From positions 2,170,001 through 2,234,000 of the forward strand of contig LR134135.1 of NCBI GenBank assembly GCA_900635465.1: 64,000 nt of DNA, in the 5' to 3' direction. Numbering within the stretch: position 1 is the first letter of the stretch; each line of letters opens with the position of its first letter. The translations under genes were made by a program, and so were the position numbers. Shown here in pieces: positions 60,294 through 64,000 of this stretch. The notes below the pieces were generated by a model, which worked only from the letters and a program-made list of their open reading frames with translations, searched no databases and had not been told where the DNA came from. This stretch comes from Lelliottia amnigena. GTDB lineage: Bacteria > Pseudomonadota > Gammaproteobacteria > Enterobacterales > Enterobacteriaceae.

Positions 60294-62415
60294 ATGAAAA
60301 TCATTTCCGCCCGGCAGGCAACGCTCTCCCTTTTGTGGGCTCCGATCGTCCTGGCCCCGCAGTCGCGCTCGCCGCACAAAGAACAAACGATGATCGTTAG
60401 CGCCACTCCGCAGACCGTTTCTGAGCTGGATACCCCGGCCGCCATTAGCGTGGTCAACGGGGACGACATGCGCCAGGCCGCACCGCGCATTAATCTTTCG
60501 GAATCTCTCGGTAGCGTGCCCGGCTTACAAATTCAAAATCGTCAAAATTACGCCCAGGATTTACAGCTTTCAATGCGTGGGTTTGGCGCGCGCTCGACCT
60601 TTGGCCGTGCGCGGCATCCGCATGTATGTCGACGGCATTCCGGCCACTATGGCCTGACGGCCAGGGGCAGACGTCTAATATCGATCTTTCCAGCATTGAG
60701 AGCGTCGAAGTCTTGCGCGGTCCGTTTTCGGCGCTGTACGGAAACGCCTCGGGCGGCGTGATTAATATCGCCACTCAGACGGGTCAGCAACCGCCTACAG
60801 TCGAAGCCAGCAGCTATTACGGCAGCTACGGCACCTGGCGTTATGGGATGAAAGCAACGGGCGCAATGGGTGGACGGCACCCACGCCGGCGACGTGGATT
60901 ACACGGTGTCGACAACGCGTTTCACCACCCAGGGCTATCGCGACCACAGCGGCGCGCGCAAAAATCTCGCCAACGCAAAACTCGGCGTACGCATTGATGA
61001 CGCCAGCAAGCTGACGCTGATCTTCAACAGCGTGGACATGAAAGCCAACGATCCGGGCGGTCTGGATTATCAGGAGTGGCGCGACAATCCGCGTCAGTCG
61101 CCGCGCGGGAGATCAGTACAATACCGCGCAAAACCATCAAACAGACGCAGGCGGGTTTGCGCTATGACCGCCAGTTTAAGCGAGCAGGACGATCTCAGCG
61201 TGATGGCCTATGCGGGCGAACGCGAGATGACGCAGTACCAGTCGATTCCCTATCAGCCGCAGCTGCGCCCTACCCACTCCGGCGGCGTAATCGACATGCA
61301 GCGTCACTATCAGGGTATCGATACTCGCTGGACGCATCGCGGTGAACTAGGCGTTCCTGTAACAGTCACCACCGGTCTTAATTACGAAAACATGAGCGAA
61401 GATCGTCGCGGATACGAAAACTTTGTCATGAACAATGGCGTACCGGATTACGGCGTGAAGGGCGACAAACGCCGTGACGAACGTAATCTGATGTGGAACG
61501 TGGATCCGTATCTGCAAACGAGCTGGCAGTTGACGCAGAAACTGTCCCTCGATGCGGGCGTACGCTACAGCTCGGTGTGGTTCGATTCCAACGATCGCTA
61601 CGTGCAGGGCGCAAACGGTGATGACAGCGGTGAAGCGAGTTATCACAAATGGTTGCCAGCGGGATCGCTGAAATACTCGGTGACCGACGCGTGGAATCTT
61701 TACGCTGCGGCAGGACGCGGGTTTGAAACGCCCACGATCAATGAACTTTCATATCGTTCCGGTAACCAGAGCGGCCTGAATTTTGGTCTTAAACCGTCAA
61801 CCAATAATACCTTCGAAGTGGGCAGCAAAACGCGTGTGGGGAACGGTCTGCTGACGGCAGCCTTATTCCGTACTGATACCGACGATGAAATCGTGGTTGA
61901 TGCCAGTTCTGGCGGGCGCACCAGCTATAAGAACGCCGGAAAAACGCGACGTCAGGGTGTGGAAGTGTCTCTCGATCAGCAGTTTGCCGAGAACTGGAAG
62001 CTGAAAATGGCGTGGACCTGGCTGGATGCCACCTATCGCACCAACGTCTGCTCTGACGCAGATTGCAACGGTAACCGCATGCCGGGGATCGCGCGCAATA
62101 TGGGCTATGCATCATTTGGCTGGCAACCGGAAGAAGGCTGGTACGCGGGTTCCGACATCCGTTATATGAGTGACATTATGGCGGATGACGAAAAACAGCG
62201 CCAAAGCTCCCTCTTATACTCTTGTGGGCCTGAACACCGGGTATAAATTCAATTACGGCAACTGGGGAATGGACCTCTTTGGACGGGTCGATAATCTGTT
62301 CGATAAAGAATATGTCGGATCGGTCATCGTCAATGAGTCTAATGGGCGCTACTACGAACCGGCTCCGGGACGAAACTACGGCGTAGGGTTGTCTGTTTCA
62401 TACCGCTTCGAGTGA
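60294..62415 (+). CDS. yncD: TonB-dependent outer-membrane receptor YncD, about nine frame errors
   Basis: The approximately 700-residue protein has a signal peptide, a TonB box region (EQTMIVSATPQTVSEL), a plug domain (GDDMRQAAPRINLSESLGSV; DIDLSS-like NIDLSSIESVEVLRGPFSAL; YGNASGGVINIATQTG) and a 22-strand barrel ending YRFE. It matches E. coli YncD. Breaks: near 60361 and 60377 (a compensated -1/+1 pair inside the signal-peptide end), 60606, 60649, 60868, 61107, 61124, 61174 and 62195; most are one extra base. The ligand is unsettled. The Fur-type box upstream suggests iron control. Confidence 0.92.
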
Positions 62416-62417
62416 TA

Positions 62418-62446
62418 AAACCCCGGCAACACAGCGTTGCCGGGTA
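62418..62446. terminator. Hairpin between yncD and the chemoreceptor gene
   Basis: CCCGGCAAC and GTTGCCGGG form a 9-bp stem around ACAGC between the two convergent genes; AAAAC precedes it. Confidence 0.75.
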
Positions 62447-62450
62447 GAGA

Positions 62451-63989
62451 TTAAGCGGCTCTGGCGTTCTGTTCTAAACGGAACGCTGCCACCAGTGATT
62501 CCAGCAAACGCGCCTGATCTTCCAGCGCGCCCGCGGCTGAAGATGATGCCCCCACCAACGAGGCGTTCTGTTGCGTCGTGCTATCCAGTTCCATTACGGC
62601 CCGGGATATCTGCTCAATGCCTCGGCTCTGCTCCTCAGACGCCGACGAAATTTCGCCCATAATATCGTTCACGCGCGTGACAGAATGCACCACCTGTTCC
62701 ATGGTTTGCCCGGCTTTTGTTACCAGATCGCTGCCCGTCGTAATACGCGATACAGACTCGCTAATGAGCAATTCGATATCTTTCGCGGCCTGCGAACTGC
62801 GTTGGGAAAGACTGCGAACTTCACTCGCCACAACGGCAAATCCACGGCCCTGTTCCCCGGCTCGCGCGGCTTCGACGGCGGCGTTCAGCGCCAGAATATT
62901 GGTCTGGAAGGCAATGCTGTTAATCACGGCAGTAATGTCGGCGATTTTCTTCGAGCTGGTGTTGATATCACTCATGGTGCTGACGACATCGCGCATCACG
63001 CGTCCACCCTGGGTGGCCGTTTGCGACGCTTCCGCCGCCAGTTTGCTGGCGTGGCGCGCATTATCAGCATTGTTTTTCACCGTTGCCGTTAACTCTTCCA
63101 TACTGGCAGCCGTTTCCACGACGGCGGCGGCCTGTTGCTCAGTGCGTGACGAAAGATCGGTATTTCCCTCGGCAATTTCACTGGCGGCCAGCGATACTTG
63201 CGCGACGCTGGTGCGTACTTCGCCAATCATTGCGCGGAGCGTGTCGTTCATGCGCCCCATCGCACCCGTCAATTTGCCGAGCTCATCATCACCCTGAGCA
63301 CGAATAACCGAACTCAGATCGCCGCTGGCAATCAGTTCCGCCAGCTGCAAATTGTGTCTCACTGGATGAGTAATCTGACGCGTCACCCACCATGAAACCA
63401 GGATGCCAAAAAGCACGGCAACGACACCGACAATGGCAGTAATCGTGCTTGAACTGTTGGCGAGCGAATCGTTATGGATTTTGACCAGCGCGATAATTTC
63501 GCGAATAGACGCGCTGCTGTCATCACCTGCCGTTTTAACTTTATCTTCAGCAACTTTTAGCGCTTGCTGCGCTGTGGGATCGTCTTTATTCGCTTTAAGA
63601 CCGGCCATTGCGGTTTGCATTTCGGCAACGCTGCTTTCAAAACGTGCCAGATTGTCGGCGATAGCGTTAATAATGACCCCTTCCTGAGGCGTCCATTTTA
63701 GTTTCTTCGCTTCTGCTGTTATTTCCGCCGCATGTTGGACATAGTTCGCCAGTAATTGACCCGATTTTTCGTCTCCGTTATACAGAAATTTGAGACGATT
63801 AATCTTGGCCTGAAAAACTTCGATATTAATGTTATAAATAAGATTGGTTTGTTGATAGACATCGCGAATTTCTTTAAAGCGTAATACGCTCATGATGGTA
63901 GATACCGCCACCAGCAGCAATACCAGACCAAAACCCGCCGCGAGCTTTCTGCTCATTTTTATATTACGTAATCGTTGGCTGAAACTCAT
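62451..63989 (-). CDS. Methyl-accepting chemotaxis protein
   Basis: The 512-residue transmembrane receptor has a first membrane helix ([20 protein letters not shown]), a helical periplasmic domain of about 150 residues, a second helix ([20 protein letters not shown]), a HAMP domain and the signalling hairpin with [20 protein letters not shown] and [18 protein letters not shown]. The methylation helices are present. It ends EQNARAA and lacks the NWETF-type tail that tethers CheR and CheB in Tar and Tsr, so it resembles low-abundance receptors such as Trg. The ligand is unknown. Its start lies 11 bases from the window end, so the promoter is not seen. Confidence 0.9.
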   Translation of the reverse strand: MSFSQRLRNIKMSRKLAAGFGLVLLLVAVSTIMSVLRFKEIRDVYQQTNLIYNINIEVFQAKINRLKFLYNGDEKSGQLLANYVQHAAEITAEAKKLKWTPQEGVIINAIADNLARFESSVAEMQTAMAGLKANKDDPTAQQALKVAEDKVKTAGDDSSASIREIIALVKIHNDSLANSSSTITAIVGVVAVLFGILVSWWVTRQITHPVRHNLQLAELIASGDLSSVIRAQGDDELGKLTGAMGRMNDTLRAMIGEVRTSVAQVSLAASEIAEGNTDLSSRTEQQAAAVVETAASMEELTATVKNNADNARHASKLAAEASQTATQGGRVMRDVVSTMSDINTSSKKIADITAVINSIAFQTNILALNAAVEAARAGEQGRGFAVVASEVRSLSQRSSQAAKDIELLISESVSRITTGSDLVTKAGQTMEQVVHSVTRVNDIMGEISSASEEQSRGIEQISRAVMELDSTTQQNASLVGASSSAAGALEDQARLLESLVAAFRLEQNARAA

Positions 63990-64000
63990 CTTCCTGCTCC

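Overview
This window is chromosomal DNA from a member of the Enterobacteriaceae, close to the Enterobacter/Lelliottia/Citrobacter/Salmonella group. The evidence is conserved gene order (bdm-sra-maeA; fdnGHI-yddG-OmpD/NmpC-type porin; smvA/smvR-narU-narZYWV-nhoA; ansP-yncE-yncD), proteins that match the E. coli K-12 or Salmonella versions almost residue for residue, and an ERIC element. I saw no rRNA, tRNA, CRISPR array, prophage or insertion sequence.

Layout: 0-2.4 kb holds a LysR regulator (cut by the window edge), a metallo-beta-lactamase-fold protein, a VOC protein, bdm and sra. 2.6-9.3 kb holds maeA, an ABC-F ATPase behind a leader peptide with switchable hairpins, a secreted pyrophosphatase, an AraJ-type exporter and a class-2 polyphosphate kinase. 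9.4-14.0 kb is formate dehydrogenase-N, whose alpha subunit carries an in-frame selenocysteine TGA and a SECIS hairpin. 14.2-19.6 kb holds yddG, an OmpD-like porin, a GFA-family protein, and the efflux pump smvA with its divergent repressor smvR. 19.8-28.0 kb is narU and the cryptic-type nitrate reductase narZYWV, so formate oxidation and nitrate reduction lie side by side. 28.1-33.1 kb holds nhoA, a three-gene importer of the Fe3+/phosphonate class and a flavin reductase-like protein. 33.2-40.7 kb is the complete lipid A modification operon arnBCADTEF, with a PmrA-type box shared with a divergent WbuC-like cupin. 41.9-45.5 kb holds a second EF-G gene with a divergent ArsR-type regulator, a Phd/YefM-ParE toxin-antitoxin pair and pptA. 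45.6-53.1 kb is an eight-gene organosulfur amino-acid operon (two flavin monooxygenases, M20 deacylase, GNAT acetyltransferase, two binding proteins, permease, ATPase) with the same gene set as the Bacillus S-alkylcysteine salvage (ytm/yxe) operons. 53.2-64.0 kb holds a P-loop kinase, an Aer-like receptor, a cupin/LysR pair, ansP, yncE, yncD and a chemoreceptor.

Many reading frames are broken by single-base length changes in short homopolymers, mostly one base too many. They cluster (about 17 in fdnG, none between about 33.1 and 46.8 kb), and removing the extra base restores conserved protein in every case I checked. I read them as sequence or consensus errors, not gene decay, so I annotate each broken gene as one CDS and list the break points. 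All family assignments come from reading the translations and remembered homologues; no search was run.

Most interesting points: the attenuator-like leader of the ABC-F gene, the S-alkylcysteine-type operon, the extra EF-G/ArsR pair, the Shine-Dalgarno-masking hairpin before the VOC gene, and the shared PmrA box between arn and the cupin gene.
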